Assembly: GCA_016721875.1 (NCBI GenBank)
Contig: JADKHG010000001.1
Location: 1-64,000 of the forward strand
Direction of reading: 5' to 3'
DNA: 64,000 bases
Origin: Sphingomonadales bacterium
GTDB lineage: Bacteria; Pseudomonadota; Alphaproteobacteria; Sphingomonadales; Sphingomonadaceae
Numbering within the stretch: the stretch's first letter is position 1; every line of letters begins with the position of its first letter. The position numbers and the translations under genes were made by a program. The notes under the pieces were generated by a model, which worked only from the letters and a program-made list of their open reading frames with translations, made no database searches and was not told the origin of the DNA. Shown here in pieces: positions 28,829 to 38,613 of this stretch.

Positions 28829-29781
28829 AATGAGGGTGCCTTTCGCGCAAGAAAGCCATCGATCAAATCGTGGCACTTATTGCGGACATAGTCCTGTTCG
28901 CGCAACAGTTCGTGCGCCGCCTCGTGGCCGAATAGCGCTAATTCAGCATTGGGCAGCAATCCGGCGTCGCGCTCAATTCGCTTCGCATCAACCAGTCGGT
29001 CATATTGCGACACCAGAATCAATGTGGGTGCCGTGATACTCTTCAAAATATCCGCTGATTTCAGCATTCGCGTCGAAGCAATCGCGCGTTCTACCCACTG
29101 CCAGCTTGGCGGGCCCAGACGCAATTCAGGGTGTTGCGTTTGCCAATATATTTCGTCGGCAAATCGCGCCAGATCATGCGTCAGGTTGGTCTGACGCATG
29201 GATCCAGCACCCATCTCCTCATGAGGCGCTTTCCATGCTGGCCTGTTTGGATCCCCTATCGCCTTCATCAAACGGGCAATTGGGTGCAGAAGAAAGGTTG
29301 GAAATACGCCGCTGCGCAACCCCAGCATCGGCGCGCATAATGCAATTGCCGTCGGATCGATCCGCTGCTCTGCCAGCGCACGCAGTGTTAAATGCCCGCC
29401 CATACTATGCGCGACAATCACATGCGGCCCCGGACATTGCGCTTTCCAGTCGCGCCAAAACGCGGCCAGATCATCCACCCAGCAGCTGAAATCGTCGATA
29501 TGTCCTACCGTCGGATCGGGCAGCAAACGGCCTGATCCACCTTTGCCACGCCAGTCGAATGATGTCACCCGCCAGCCATTGGCAACAAACCTACCAATCG
29601 CTTCGAGATATTTTTCATAATGATCCGCGCGACCGGTCAAAAACAGGATCGAGCCGCGCGCATTGCTGGACTCACTCCAGTCTAAACGGCGCAGCGGCCA
29701 GCCATCGGGGGCCATCCACATCGATTCTGATGCGTGAAGCGGAATGATACGCCTGTCGATGTCCATGCGACCGGTGGTCAT
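28825..29781 (-). CDS. Alpha/beta hydrolase, lysophospholipase-like
   Basis: 318 residues. A serine hydrolase fold: LFLTGRADHYEKY (oxyanion region), SFDWRGKGGSGR, nucleophile Ser in VAHSMGGHL, acid Asp in SQYDRLVD and His in FGHEAAHELL. This layout fits the PldB/monoglyceride-lipase group; the substrate is unknown. It overlaps the oxidoreductase start downstream and is divergent from cpaA. Confidence 0.85.
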   Translation of the reverse strand: MTTGRMDIDRRIIPLHASESMWMAPDGWPLRRLDWSESSNARGSILFLTGRADHYEKYLEAIGRFVANGWRVTSFDWRGKGGSGRLLPDPTVGHIDDFSCWVDDLAAFWRDWKAQCPGPHVIVAHSMGGHLTLRALAEQRIDPTAIALCAPMLGLRSGVFPTFLLHPIARLMKAIGDPNRPAWKAPHEEMGAGSMRQTNLTHDLARFADEIYWQTQHPELRLGPPSWQWVERAIASTRMLKSADILKSITAPTLILVSQYDRLVDAKRIERDAGLLPNAELALFGHEAAHELLREQDYVRNKCHDLIDGFLARKAPSL

Positions 29782-29783
29782 GG

Positions 29784-29797
29784 TTACCTTTTGGTAA
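29784..29797. promoter_or_regulatory. Short inverted repeat between the hydrolase and cpaA
   Basis: TTACC-TTTT-GGTAA in the 40-base divergent gap, 3 bases upstream of the hydrolase ATG. Possible operator; no regulator can be named. Confidence 0.25.
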
Positions 29798-29821
29798 TGT
29801 GTGCTGGTTAACGCTAATCGA

Positions 29822-30294
29822 ATGAATTCGCTATTTTTCGCTTACGCATTGCTTGGCGGCTTGGCAATTGGCCTGCTGATATCGGTCTATACCGATATCC
29901 GGTACCGGCTGATACTCAACAAGGTAACACTTCCCATCGCCCTGGCAGCTCCGCTTTACTGGGCGGCCACCGAAGGTCTGTCTTTTCCAATCATTGGCTA
30001 TCACCTCGCCATCGGAGCGGCTGTTTTTGCCTTGTTCTCCTTGTTTTTCATCATGAAGGCGATGGGCGGCGGCGACGTCAAGCTGTTCGCTGCAGTCGCG
30101 CTATGGTTCCCGATACAGAAGGTATTTCAACTGCTGTTTATCGCCTCGATCATCGGGCTGGCGGTAACCATAGTTTTTTTCATTATCCACAGACTTCGTA
30201 AAATGCCGGGAAAACGCGCATTCCCTATGGTGTCGCTATTTCGCTCGCCGGGCTCTGGATAGCCGGTGAACAGATTTTTAACCATTTTAGTTGA
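29822..30294 (+). CDS. cpaA: Prepilin peptidase CpaA/TadV (one frameshift)
   Basis: Membrane aspartic protease that cleaves Flp prepilins. About 157 residues reconstructed, with several membrane segments. Both catalytic motifs are present: D in YTDIRYRLI and the GxGD-type MGGGDVKLF. The frame breaks near 30217; the C-terminus IPYGVAISLAGLWIAGEQ continues in another frame to 30294. ATG at 29822 gives the normal N-terminus; an upstream ATG at 29801 is possible. First gene of the Cpa/Tad locus. No Flp pilin gene is visible nearby. Confidence 0.9.
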
Positions 30295-30337
30295 ATAGCT
30301 GTCTCATTCAGGGGACCGCTCAGGAGCTTAGTTCGTC

Positions 30338-31408
30338 ATGGACAGGAAGAAAATCATTTTGCTGGTTGGTGCGTTGCTTATCGCAGCGTTAACGGCATTC
30401 ATGGCCCGCAGCATGTTTGTTGGCCAAACCGCACCCAAGGCGGTTGCACAGAAGCCGGAACCATCGGGGCCAAAAATCCTCGTGGCAACCCGTGCGCTTC
30501 CTGTCGGGACGATCCTGACGGCGGATGCATTCCGCTATCAGCCTTGGCCGAAGGAACTGATCGAATCCGTGTATTTCATGGAAATGGATCCTAATGCGGC
30601 GAAAGATCCGAAAGCCAAAGCAGCAGTCGGCGGCTTTCCTGCGGATGAAGATCCCTTGAAAGCGCTGCTGGGAACCGTGGTTCGTAATCCAATCACGGCT
30701 GGACAGCCGATTACCAAAGGTTCGCTTGTCGCACCTGGTGATCGTGGCTTTCTCGCTGCGGCGCTTGGTCCCGGCATGCGTGCTGTTACCATCCCGGTAT
30801 CGACGCTTACAGGTGTAGCAGGCTTCGTTTTTCCTGGAGACCGCGTCGATCTGGTTTTAACCCAGCAAGTTTCGGGTGCTGGAACGGGGCAAGCTCTAAA
30901 GGTTTCGGAGACAATCATCCGCAATCTCAGAATTCTTGCGACCGATCAACGCACAGCGCAGTCAGTTGATGCAAGGGGTCGGACTGCGGTTTCAAAATTC
31001 AAAATGGTCACCATCGAAGTGACGCCGCGCCTTGCCGAGAAAATCGCTGTCGCCCAGACAATCGGTTCGCTCAGCCTGTCTCTGCGCTCTTTGGCAGACA
31101 ATGCTGCTGAACTGGAACAGGCGCTGGCTCGTGGCGACGTAAATCTGCCGGCAGGTGCGACACCTGAAGAAGAAGAGAAAATTCTGGCTTCGGTACAAAA
31201 GCAGCCGACATCGGGGGCAAGCACCTATGCCACCGGCGGCGATGTATCGCGCTTCCAGCGCAGCTCTTTGCCGCCGATCACGCCTCGTCAGGTCGCTACC
31301 GAAGCTGTCAAGCTGGGCAAGGATCTCGAAAAAATATCCAAGGGGCCAGTGGTTCGAGTGACCCGCGGTGGCGGTGCAATCGAAGAAGTTCAAGTAGGCC
31401 GGAGGTAA
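30338..31408 (+). CDS. cpaB: Flp pilus assembly protein CpaB/RcpC
   Basis: Periplasmic pilus assembly factor. 356 residues: an N-terminal membrane anchor (about 5-27), an SAF domain (ILVATRALPVGTILTADAFR), then GMRAVTIPVSTLTGVAGFV and PGDRVDLVLTQ, the RcpC/CpaB pattern. The C-terminus is a low-complexity linker ending EEVQVGRR. Followed 4 bases later by cpaC. Confidence 0.93.
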   Translation: MDRKKIILLVGALLIAALTAFMARSMFVGQTAPKAVAQKPEPSGPKILVATRALPVGTILTADAFRYQPWPKELIESVYFMEMDPNAAKDPKAKAAVGGFPADEDPLKALLGTVVRNPITAGQPITKGSLVAPGDRGFLAAALGPGMRAVTIPVSTLTGVAGFVFPGDRVDLVLTQQVSGAGTGQALKVSETIIRNLRILATDQRTAQSVDARGRTAVSKFKMVTIEVTPRLAEKIAVAQTIGSLSLSLRSLADNAAELEQALARGDVNLPAGATPEEEEKILASVQKQPTSGASTYATGGDVSRFQRSSLPPITPRQVATEAVKLGKDLEKISKGPVVRVTRGGGAIEEVQVGRR

Positions 31409-31412
31409 TATC

Positions 31413-32960
31413 ATGACCATCAAGAAACTTTTCACCGCCGGCGTTGCACTTTCTGCCCTCGTGGCTGGTGTCGGCTACGTCGCACATGCGGCTCCCGCAC
31501 CTTCGAAAAATGCGGCAGCAGCAGATAATGATGATAAACTCATCGTGTTATCGCTAGGCCGCAACCGGGCGATAAATCTGCCCTCACCGGTCACTGATGT
31601 GGTGGTCACCGATCCCAATATCGCCGATGTCCGCGTCGTTTCGGCCAAACAGATATACATATTGGCCAAAGGTCCAGGCGAAACCACGATCAGCGCAAGC
31701 GATGCATCTGGTCGCAGCATTTATTCTGCGATTGTTCGGGTTGGCAGCAACTTGGAATCGCTGGATCAGATGATGGCACTGGCCATGCCCGATGCCAAAG
31801 TTAACATCGCGACAATGAATGGCGCTGTGTTGCTGACCGGGTCGGTTCGCCAGCCTGAAGACATCATGGAAGCTGAACGGCTTGTGCAAGCATTTGTCGG
31901 TTCTGGAACGCAGGTCGTTAGCAGACTGAAAACGGCGACACCGATGCAGGTCAATCTGCAGGTCCGCATCGCTGAAGTAAGCAGGTCGATCTCAAAGGAC
32001 ATTTCATCTAACTTCAATTCGCGGGACAATGACGGACCTGGTGGAAATGGTTTCCTTTTTGCCCCTAGCCGTGGGCGTAAAGTCGCAGATATTGCATCTT
32101 CGACCAATCCCGATGGTTCGACCACAACTTCGTTCAATTTCGCAACTCCAGGCAGCGGCAACACGCTGAGCATGGCCAAACATTTGCTTGGCATAGACTT
32201 GGCAGTTGGCCTCGATTTTGCCGAACGGACTGGGTTGGCAACAACGCTTGCCCAGCCAAACCTGACCACCATTTCCGGCGAAACAGCACGGTTTCAGGCC
32301 GGTGGCCAATTCCCCTTCCCTTCATCATCCGGATTGGGAACGACTGGTTTTGAATTCAAGAATTTCGGGATCAATCTTGAATATACTCCCACCGTCTTGT
32401 CCGATGGTCGCATCTTGCTGCGCGTTAGACCCGAAGTGTCGGACATCTCATCGCAAAGCGCGTTACGCGTAAATGGAGTCGAGGTTCCTTCAATTATCAC
32501 GCGAAACGCCGAAACGACGGTCGAGCTTGGATCGGGACAAAGTTTCATGATCGCCGGTTTGCTGAGCAATACGACCAGTGCATCGGTCGATAAATTCCCC
32601 GGCCTTGGCGACGTTCCAATTCTGGGAACGCTGTTCAAATCCAACGGATGGAAACGTAACGAAACCGAATTGGTAATCGTTGTAACCCCTTATTTGGTCA
32701 AACCAGTATCTGAATCCGAAATCAAGCTGCCGACCGATGGCTACAAGGCCCCAACCGACCTTGAACGATTGCTGTTGAACCGGATGGTTTCGAAAGAAGA
32801 AGGAGTGGATGCACGTCCGATGCCAACGGTCGGACCCGATGCGCCGAAGGGACCGGATTTCGGTTCGGTTAACGCCAATCCGCCCAAAATTTCCAAGGCA
32901 TCGGCCAAGCCTGCAGCGGCCCGCGCGGCCAATGCTGGCCCCGGCTTCAGTTTTGACTAA
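31413..32960 (+). CDS. cpaC: Secretin CpaC/RcpA of the Flp pilus
   Basis: Outer-membrane channel for the pilus. 515 residues: signal peptide (cleaved after AHAA, about 27), an N-terminal pilus-assembly BON-like part (LGRNRAINLPSPVTDVVVTD), then the secretin domain with LAQPNLTTISGETARFQAGG, GINLEYTPTVL and the C-terminal signature VPILGTLFKSNGW. An Ala/Pro-rich tail follows. Confidence 0.95.
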   Translation: MTIKKLFTAGVALSALVAGVGYVAHAAPAPSKNAAAADNDDKLIVLSLGRNRAINLPSPVTDVVVTDPNIADVRVVSAKQIYILAKGPGETTISASDASGRSIYSAIVRVGSNLESLDQMMALAMPDAKVNIATMNGAVLLTGSVRQPEDIMEAERLVQAFVGSGTQVVSRLKTATPMQVNLQVRIAEVSRSISKDISSNFNSRDNDGPGGNGFLFAPSRGRKVADIASSTNPDGSTTTSFNFATPGSGNTLSMAKHLLGIDLAVGLDFAERTGLATTLAQPNLTTISGETARFQAGGQFPFPSSSGLGTTGFEFKNFGINLEYTPTVLSDGRILLRVRPEVSDISSQSALRVNGVEVPSIITRNAETTVELGSGQSFMIAGLLSNTTSASVDKFPGLGDVPILGTLFKSNGWKRNETELVIVVTPYLVKPVSESEIKLPTDGYKAPTDLERLLLNRMVSKEEGVDARPMPTVGPDAPKGPDFGSVNANPPKISKASAKPAAARAANAGPGFSFD

Positions 32961-32981
32961 CCCTGGCAAAGGACAAGATCG

Positions 32982-33578
32982 ATGATGAAAAATATACTCT
33001 CAGCGGCTTTGATTGCTACGGCATTGTCAGGTTGCGGAACAATCGGACAGAAGATTGGTGCCAATGGTAACAACACTTCGCTCTATTCGGTGAACCAGCC
33101 GGTAGTGGAACGCGCCAACTATGCCATGGATGTCAATGTTGACAGCTATGACGGCATGGGTGCCAACCAGAAGGCCCGTGTATCGGATTGGTTCGATGCA
33201 TTGAAATTGGGCTTTGGCGACCGCATCGCGGTAGACTTTGGCGATGGCTTTGAGAACGGTGTTGTCAAACAGGATGTGATTGATCTGGCCGCATTACATG
33301 GCATGGTTCTGGTCGACGCAGCTCCGGTTACGGAAGGCGCAATCGCGCCGGGAACAGCTCGCATCGTGGTGACACGTTCGACGGCCAGCGTCCCCAATTG
33401 CCCCAATTGGACCAAAACAACCGAAGCCAATTATAATTCGTCGAACCACCCCAATTACGGTTGCGCGATCAACGGAAATCTCGCGGCGATGGTCGCCGAT
33501 CCGGAAGATCTTGTACGCGGACGAGACGCTACCCCGCGCACCAATCGGGGCGGCAGTAACAATATTGGAGGCAACTGA
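32982..33578 (+). CDS. cpaD: Flp pilus assembly lipoprotein CpaD
   Basis: 198 residues with lipobox LSGC (Cys near residue 18). CpaD supports secretin assembly. Visible family pattern: VNVDSYDGMGANQKARVSDW (20 residues quoted) and a C-terminal NHPNYGCAINGNLAAMVADP, the CpaD hallmark, followed by EDLVRGR. Its TGA overlaps the cpaE ATG (TGATG). Confidence 0.92.
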   Translation: MMKNILSAALIATALSGCGTIGQKIGANGNNTSLYSVNQPVVERANYAMDVNVDSYDGMGANQKARVSDWFDALKLGFGDRIAVDFGDGFENGVVKQDVIDLAALHGMVLVDAAPVTEGAIAPGTARIVVTRSTASVPNCPNWTKTTEANYNSSNHPNYGCAINGNLAAMVADPEDLVRGRDATPRTNRGGSNNIGGN

Positions 33579-34862
33579 TGAACGCACCCTGGAAAAGCGG
33601 AATGGCGGGAAATCGCGATCCTTTCATGGCCTTCGTTTGCGACGACCTGACTTTGGACGTCGTTCGCTCGGTTTGTGAAGAAATGGGATGGCCACCCGAA
33701 AAAGGTGGCAAAGGCGGGCTACGCAACGCAATCCAATCACTGTCGGTTTCTGCAAGTCCGCAAATTTTGCTGGTTGATTTGTCGGAATCAGGAGATCCGA
33801 TCCACGACATCAACAGCCTCGCCGAAGTGTGCGAACCAGGAACGGTCGTTATTGCGATGGGTCAGGTCAATGATGTCCGGCTTTATCGCGATTTGCTCTT
33901 GTCAGGTTTGCAGGACTACCTGCTGACACCGATCAGCCCTGACGCGCTTCGCGATGCCATTTCGCACGCGCAAATGACGCTGAATGCACCCAAGCATGAC
34001 GATGGAGCCAAGGCTCATCAGCATGTTTCCGTTGCGGTGATTGGTTCACGCGGCGGTGTTGGCGCATCCACAATCGCCACATCATTGGCATGGCTTCTGT
34101 CTGATCGCATGGGGCATTTGACTGGCTTCCTCGACCTTGACGTCCATTTCGGCACCGGAGCGCTTGCGCTTGATCTCGAACCCGGCCGCGGTTTGACTGA
34201 TGCAATCGACAATCCCAGCCGCATTGATGGACTGTTCATCGAACGGGCCATGATCAAGGCGAACGAAAAACTCTCGATTCTGTCGGCAGAAGCCGCGATC
34301 AGCAGCCCGATCATGACTGATGGTGCGGCCTTTTTCCAGCTTCAGGAAGAATTCCGCGCGGCGTTTGAGCATACAGTCATCGATCTGCCACGCAGCATGG
34401 TCATTGCCTATCCGCATTTTGCTGAACGACGTAAATGTGGCGATAGTCGTGTGTGAACTAACGCTTGCGTCTGCTAGGGATACCATTCGCATACTGGCAT
34501 GGCTGAAAGCGAATGCGTCACATTGCCAAACGCTGGTTGTTGCGAACAAGGTTTCAACATCGGCGCTGGAGATAAGTCGCAAGGACTTTGAAGGCTCGAT
34601 CGAACGAAAAATCGATTTGATGTTACCTAGCGATGCCAAAGTTACAGCTCAAGCCGCTAAACTCGGCAAACCTGTGGTTGAAGCCGCTCGTTCGAGCAAG
34701 CTTGCCAGCGGCATTGCCTCGATCGCCGAGCAGTTGAAAAACGCTGCACCCGAACCGAGCCAGAGCGATGCCAAGGCTGACGCGAAGGCGGCTAAAAAGG
34801 CCAGCATGCTGGATGGTTTCAAGACGCTTCTTGTCAAAAAACCCAAAAGCCCAGCCGCTTGA
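33578..34862 (+). CDS. cpaE: Flp pilus localisation ATPase CpaE/TadZ (one frameshift)
   Basis: MinD/ParA-like protein that positions the Tad machine. About 428 residues reconstructed: an N-terminal receiver-like domain, then a deviant Walker A as SRGGVGASTIATSLAW near residue 158, GFLDLDVHFGTGALALDLEP (Walker A'/B region) and a C-terminal extension with an Ala/Lys stretch. The frame breaks near 34420; the rest (LLNDVNVAIVVCELTLAS) is in another frame. In most loci cpaF follows directly; here tadB starts 40 bases later. Confidence 0.9.
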
Positions 34863-34902
34863 TCGATTTGGACGCCAAACAACGACCAGACAGGTGTAAA
34901 AA

Positions 34903-35864
34903 ATGGAAGTCATAGCCATATTTTTGGGAACGGCGGGTGTACTGACCCTGTTGTTTTTTGCATTTGCCGGTCCAAATGTCGGCAAGGCTACCAGCCGTCG
35001 ATTGGGCGTAGTGAAAGCACGCCATTCGGATAACGCTACTGCACTGGTCGAACAACAAATGCGCAAGGCAATAGCCGCGCGCAAACCGTTGAACTATGTG
35101 GCAGGGGCAGACATGTCCCGCATCGACCGGTTGCGGTTGCGGTTGGCCAAAACCGGCAAAAAATGGACGCTTGCACAGTATTTTTATGCCTCTGCAGGAA
35201 TTGCTTTTGTTCTTTTCGCTGTTCTGCTGTTCAAAGGTGCTCCAATATATTTGGGACTGGCTGTCGGCTTGCTTTTGGGATTGGGGCTGCCGCATTTCAT
35301 CGTTAGCTTTTTGATAAATAAGCGCCTGATGCAATTCACAACCAGCTTCCCTGATGCCATCGACTTGCTTGTTCGCGGATTGCGTTCAGGTTTGCCGGTG
35401 TCGGAAACACTCAACGTTGTGGCCAAGGAAATTCCCGGGCCAGTGGGCGAAGAGTTTCGCATGGTCACCGAAAAGATCCGGATTGGTAAATCGATGGAGG
35501 ACGCGCTGCAAGATACAGCCGATCGCCTTGGTACTGCGGAATTTCAGTTTTTCGTAATAACCTTGGCAATTCAGCGCGAAACGGGTGGCAATCTGTCGGA
35601 AACCTTGTCGAACCTCTCGGATGTGCTGCGCAAACGCGCACAGATGAAACTCAAGATCCGTGCGATGTCTTCGGAATCAAAAGCGTCGGCCTATATCATC
35701 GGTTCGCTGCCGTTTTTCGTCTTTGGCATGGTTTGGAACGTGAACCAGAAATATCTGGCAGGCTTTTCTATGAGCCGCGCCTGATAATTGCTGGTCTGAT
35801 TGGTATGGTCTGGATGAGCATCGGTGCCTTCATCATGGCCAAAATGATCAATTTCGAAATTTAA
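34903..35864 (+). CDS. tadB: Tad pilus inner-membrane platform protein TadB (one frameshift)
   Basis: T2SF-domain membrane protein, partner of TadC and of the CpaF ATPase. About 320 residues reconstructed: N-terminal membrane segment, two more around residues 95-140, the GspF domain (FPDAIDLLVRGLRSGLPVSE, then IQRETGGNLSETLSNL) and a C-terminal hairpin. The frame breaks near 35768; YEPRLIIAGLIGMVWMSIGA continues in another frame to the stop at 35864. Ribosome site AGGTG before the ATG. Confidence 0.92.
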
Positions 35865-35881
35865 GGGCGGAGTTACAGAAA

Positions 35882-36880
35882 ATGCAGCAAACGCCTACTG
35901 GTCCTACACTTCTTGGTGTCGACGTATTCTGGGTTGCCACATTGTTGGCGACGGTCGCATGCGTCGCCGTGATGCTGGCGCTTTATGCGGCAGTAACCGT
36001 TCGCGATCCAATGGCCAAACGCGTCAAGGCGCTGAATGATCGTCGCGAGCAGCTGAAAGCCGGCATCACCGCATCGACCGCTAAAAAACGCGCAAAGCTT
36101 GTCCGCAACACCCAAACCACCGACAAGATTCGCGAATTCATGGGGAAAATGAAGTTTCTCCAAGAAGATCAGGTCAAAGACGCTCAACAGAAATTGGCCC
36201 AGGCCGGTATCCGGCGCAAAGAGCTGGCGATTATCGTCATTTTCAGCCGTCTAGTTGGCCCTATCGTTTTGGGCGGAGGGGCTGCCCTTTGGATCTACGG
36301 CCTAGGTGGCTTGGCCGACTGGTCCACTTTCAAGCGCTTTGGCACTTTTGCCATTCTGACCATTTTGGGATATAAGGCAGCCGATATCTTCCTCGACAAT
36401 ATGATCGCAAAGCGCAGCGATGCAATTCGCAAGGCTTTGCCTGACGCGCTCGATCTGCTGGTTATTTGCGCCGAGGCTGGCTTGACTGTTGATACGGCAT
36501 TTAACCGCGTCGCCAAGGAACTGGGCCGCGGTTTTCCGGAATTGTGCGATGAATTCGCGTTGACCGCAATCGAACTCGGCTTCTTGACCGAACGACGCAT
36601 GGCATTCGAAAATCTCGCCTATCGGGTCAAGCTCGACAATATCAAGGGTGTTGTCACGACCATGATCCAGACCGAAAAATATGGTACCCCGTTGGCTTCG
36701 GCACTGCGCGTTTTGTCAGGTGAATACCGTAACGAACGCATGATGCGGGCGGAAGAAAAGGCCGCGCGGTTGCCGGCAATTATGACGGTCCCGCTGATCC
36801 TGTTCATTCTACCGGTGCTTTTCATCGTCATCCTGGGCCCTGCTGCCTGTTCGATCGGCGATGCCTTCACAAAGAAATAA
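35882..36880 (+). CDS. tadC: Tad pilus inner-membrane platform protein TadC
   Basis: Intact, 332 residues. N-terminal membrane segment, a charged linker, two central segments (about 120-165) and the T2SF domain ALPDALDLLVICAEAGLTVD with FLTERRMAFENLAYR and a final segment LILFILPVLFIVILGPA. Pairs with TadB. Last gene of the locus; a strong terminator follows. Confidence 0.94.
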   Translation: MQQTPTGPTLLGVDVFWVATLLATVACVAVMLALYAAVTVRDPMAKRVKALNDRREQLKAGITASTAKKRAKLVRNTQTTDKIREFMGKMKFLQEDQVKDAQQKLAQAGIRRKELAIIVIFSRLVGPIVLGGGAALWIYGLGGLADWSTFKRFGTFAILTILGYKAADIFLDNMIAKRSDAIRKALPDALDLLVICAEAGLTVDTAFNRVAKELGRGFPELCDEFALTAIELGFLTERRMAFENLAYRVKLDNIKGVVTTMIQTEKYGTPLASALRVLSGEYRNERMMRAEEKAARLPAIMTVPLILFILPVLFIVILGPAACSIGDAFTKK

Positions 36881-36901
36881 GCTCGGCGGAGAAACCAAAG
36901 C

Positions 36902-36930
36902 AAAAAGGGCGGGAATTCCCCGCCCTTTTT
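36902..36930. terminator. Bidirectional rho-independent terminator
   Basis: AAAAAGGGCGGG / CCCGCCCTTTTT, a 12-base perfect stem with a 5-base loop. A T-run is present in both directions. It serves tadC (plus) and the fumarylacetoacetase gene (minus), which ends 5 bases away. Confidence 0.92.
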
Positions 36931-36934
36931 CGTA

Positions 36935-37942
36935 TCAGATCGCGATAACTTCCTGCTCGATCACTCCGAAAATCGGATGGTGCCTTTCATCCTCCATCCA
37001 AATCCGGACTGTGTCTCCAGGTTGCATGAAGGGTGTTGCGGCCTGCCCGCTCTGGATGGTCTCCACCGTCCGTACTTCGGCCAGGCAGCTATAGCCCAAT
37101 CCACCCTGCGCTATGGGCTTACCCGGTCCGCCATCCGCATCGCGGTTGGAAACCGTTCCCGAACCGATGATCGTTCCCGCAGAAAGATTGCGGGTCTTTG
37201 CCGCGTGCGCGATCAGCTGACCAAAATCGAAGGTCATATCAACGCCAGCATCGGCGCGCCCCAATGACTGTCCATTCAAATCAACGCAAAGCGCGCCGTG
37301 CAATTTACCGCCGTCCCAGCACGATCCCAACGCATCGGGCGTCACAAATACAGGCGAAAAGGCGCTGGCAGGCTTGGACTGGAAAAAGCCAAACCCCTTT
37401 GCCAGTTCTCCGGGAATCAAGCCGCGCAGCGACACGTCGTTGGTCAGCCCAACCAGCAAGATAGAATTGCGCGCTTCTTCCGCCGAAATACCCATTGGCA
37501 CATCATCAGTGACCACCACGACTTCGGCTTCCATGTCACAGCCCCATGCTGGATCGCCAAGTGGAATGGGATCGCGCGGAGCCAGAAAGCTGTCCGAGCC
37601 GCCTTGATAGATCAGCGGATCGTGCCAGAAACTGTCAGGCATTTCTGCCCCGCGTGCCTGCCGTACCAGCGCCACATGGTTTACATAGGCGGAACCGTCG
37701 GCCCATTGATAGGCACGTGGCAAAGGAGACGCGGCGTCATGTTCATGAAAACGCTCCTTAGGGATGGCATCATGCTGTAAATCGGTAGCCAGCGCGCGCA
37801 GCTTTGGCGCGATGCGCTGCCAATCGTCCAGCGCCGCTTGCATTGTGGGACAGATGTGGCCAGCCCCTGCGAACCAGGCCAGATCATCCGATACGACGAC
37901 GAGCCGGCCATCACGACCGGATTTGAGCGAAGCAAGTTTCAT
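36935..37942 (-). CDS. fahA: Fumarylacetoacetate hydrolase family protein
   Basis: Last step of tyrosine/homogentisate breakdown: fumarylacetoacetate to fumarate and acetoacetate. 335 residues. FAH core motifs: WGCDMEAEVVVV (metal-binding E), VGLTNDVSLR, SKPASAFSPVF, and GTIIGSGTVSNRD. Length and N-terminal domain match the bacterial FAH-like group rather than the 420-residue enzyme. Last gene of the maiA-to-fahA block, 23 bases after the VOC gene. Confidence 0.88.
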   Translation of the reverse strand: MKLASLKSGRDGRLVVVSDDLAWFAGAGHICPTMQAALDDWQRIAPKLRALATDLQHDAIPKERFHEHDAASPLPRAYQWADGSAYVNHVALVRQARGAEMPDSFWHDPLIYQGGSDSFLAPRDPIPLGDPAWGCDMEAEVVVVTDDVPMGISAEEARNSILLVGLTNDVSLRGLIPGELAKGFGFFQSKPASAFSPVFVTPDALGSCWDGGKLHGALCVDLNGQSLGRADAGVDMTFDFGQLIAHAAKTRNLSAGTIIGSGTVSNRDADGGPGKPIAQGGLGYSCLAEVRTVETIQSGQAATPFMQPGDTVRIWMEDERHHPIFGVIEQEVIAI

Positions 37943-37965
37943 GAGAGTAGCCTAACCTATTCAGA

Positions 37966-38523
37966 TCATTCTGCAAGCGAACCGGGATCAATATGCAGCC
38001 AATCTGCATGGCGCGGTGCTTTTTTGGTCTGACTCCATTCCTCGAGCATCAGCGGAGCAACTTTTTCAAGCTCGGCATATTGCTCTGCCGTCCCTATGTC
38101 GCACGCCAGTTCGAGCCGGTGGCCATTGGGGTCGAAGAAATAGATCGAGCGGAAAATGCCGTGATAGGTCGGGCCGATAACCTCAATCCCCTGCCCCTCT
38201 ATATGCGCCTTTGCGGCCAGCAACATGTCAAAATCCGCCACCTTGAATGCCAGATGCTGCACCCAAGCGGGGGTCCTTTCATCGCGGCCCATTTCGGGCT
38301 GGTTGGGCAATTCGAAAAAGGCCAGCACATTGCCGCCGCCGCAATCGAGGAAGATGTGCATATAGGGATCATATTCGCCGGTGGACGGGACATGGTCCTC
38401 TGCAAAGGCGGTGGTATAGGTGAAGCCCAAAACGCGCTGATACCATTCGACTGTCGCCTTCGCGTCTTTGCAGCGATAGGCGACATGGTGGATGCGGTCG
38501 GTTTTGAAAGGGACGGTCATCAA
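37966..38523 (-). CDS. VOC-family metalloprotein in the tyrosine-degradation cluster
   Basis: 185 residues with a vicinal-oxygen-chelate fold: RIHHVAYRCKDAKATVEWYQ at the start (first His ligand), WVQHLAFKVADFD (second His) and NGHRLELACD (Glu). This His-His-Glu set suggests an active metal site. Members occur beside hpd and fah genes in sphingomonads; the reaction is not known to me. With hmgA missing from this cluster, a ring-cleavage or isomerase role can be asked but not claimed. M1 or M2 may be the start. Confidence 0.75.
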   Translation of the reverse strand: MMTVPFKTDRIHHVAYRCKDAKATVEWYQRVLGFTYTTAFAEDHVPSTGEYDPYMHIFLDCGGGNVLAFFELPNQPEMGRDERTPAWVQHLAFKVADFDMLLAAKAHIEGQGIEVIGPTYHGIFRSIYFFDPNGHRLELACDIGTAEQYAELEKVAPLMLEEWSQTKKAPRHADWLHIDPGSLAE

Positions 38524-38531
38524 CTCTTTCT

Positions 38532-38609
38532 CCGTTCGTCCTGAGCCTGTCGAAGGACTAGGCAGCCAAGGTTTGTGGGGTCGTGCTTCGACAAGCTCAG
38601 CACGAACGG
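38532..38609. repeat. GTCGAAGG-type inverted repeat, copy 2
   Basis: A 78-base element: outer arms CCGTTCGT/ACGAACGG, inner arms CTGAGCCTGTCGAAG/CTTCGACAAGCTCAG. Fills the gap between hpd and the VOC gene almost exactly. Same family as 21989-22071, with different outer arms. Confidence 0.75.
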
Positions 38610-38613
38610 CAAT

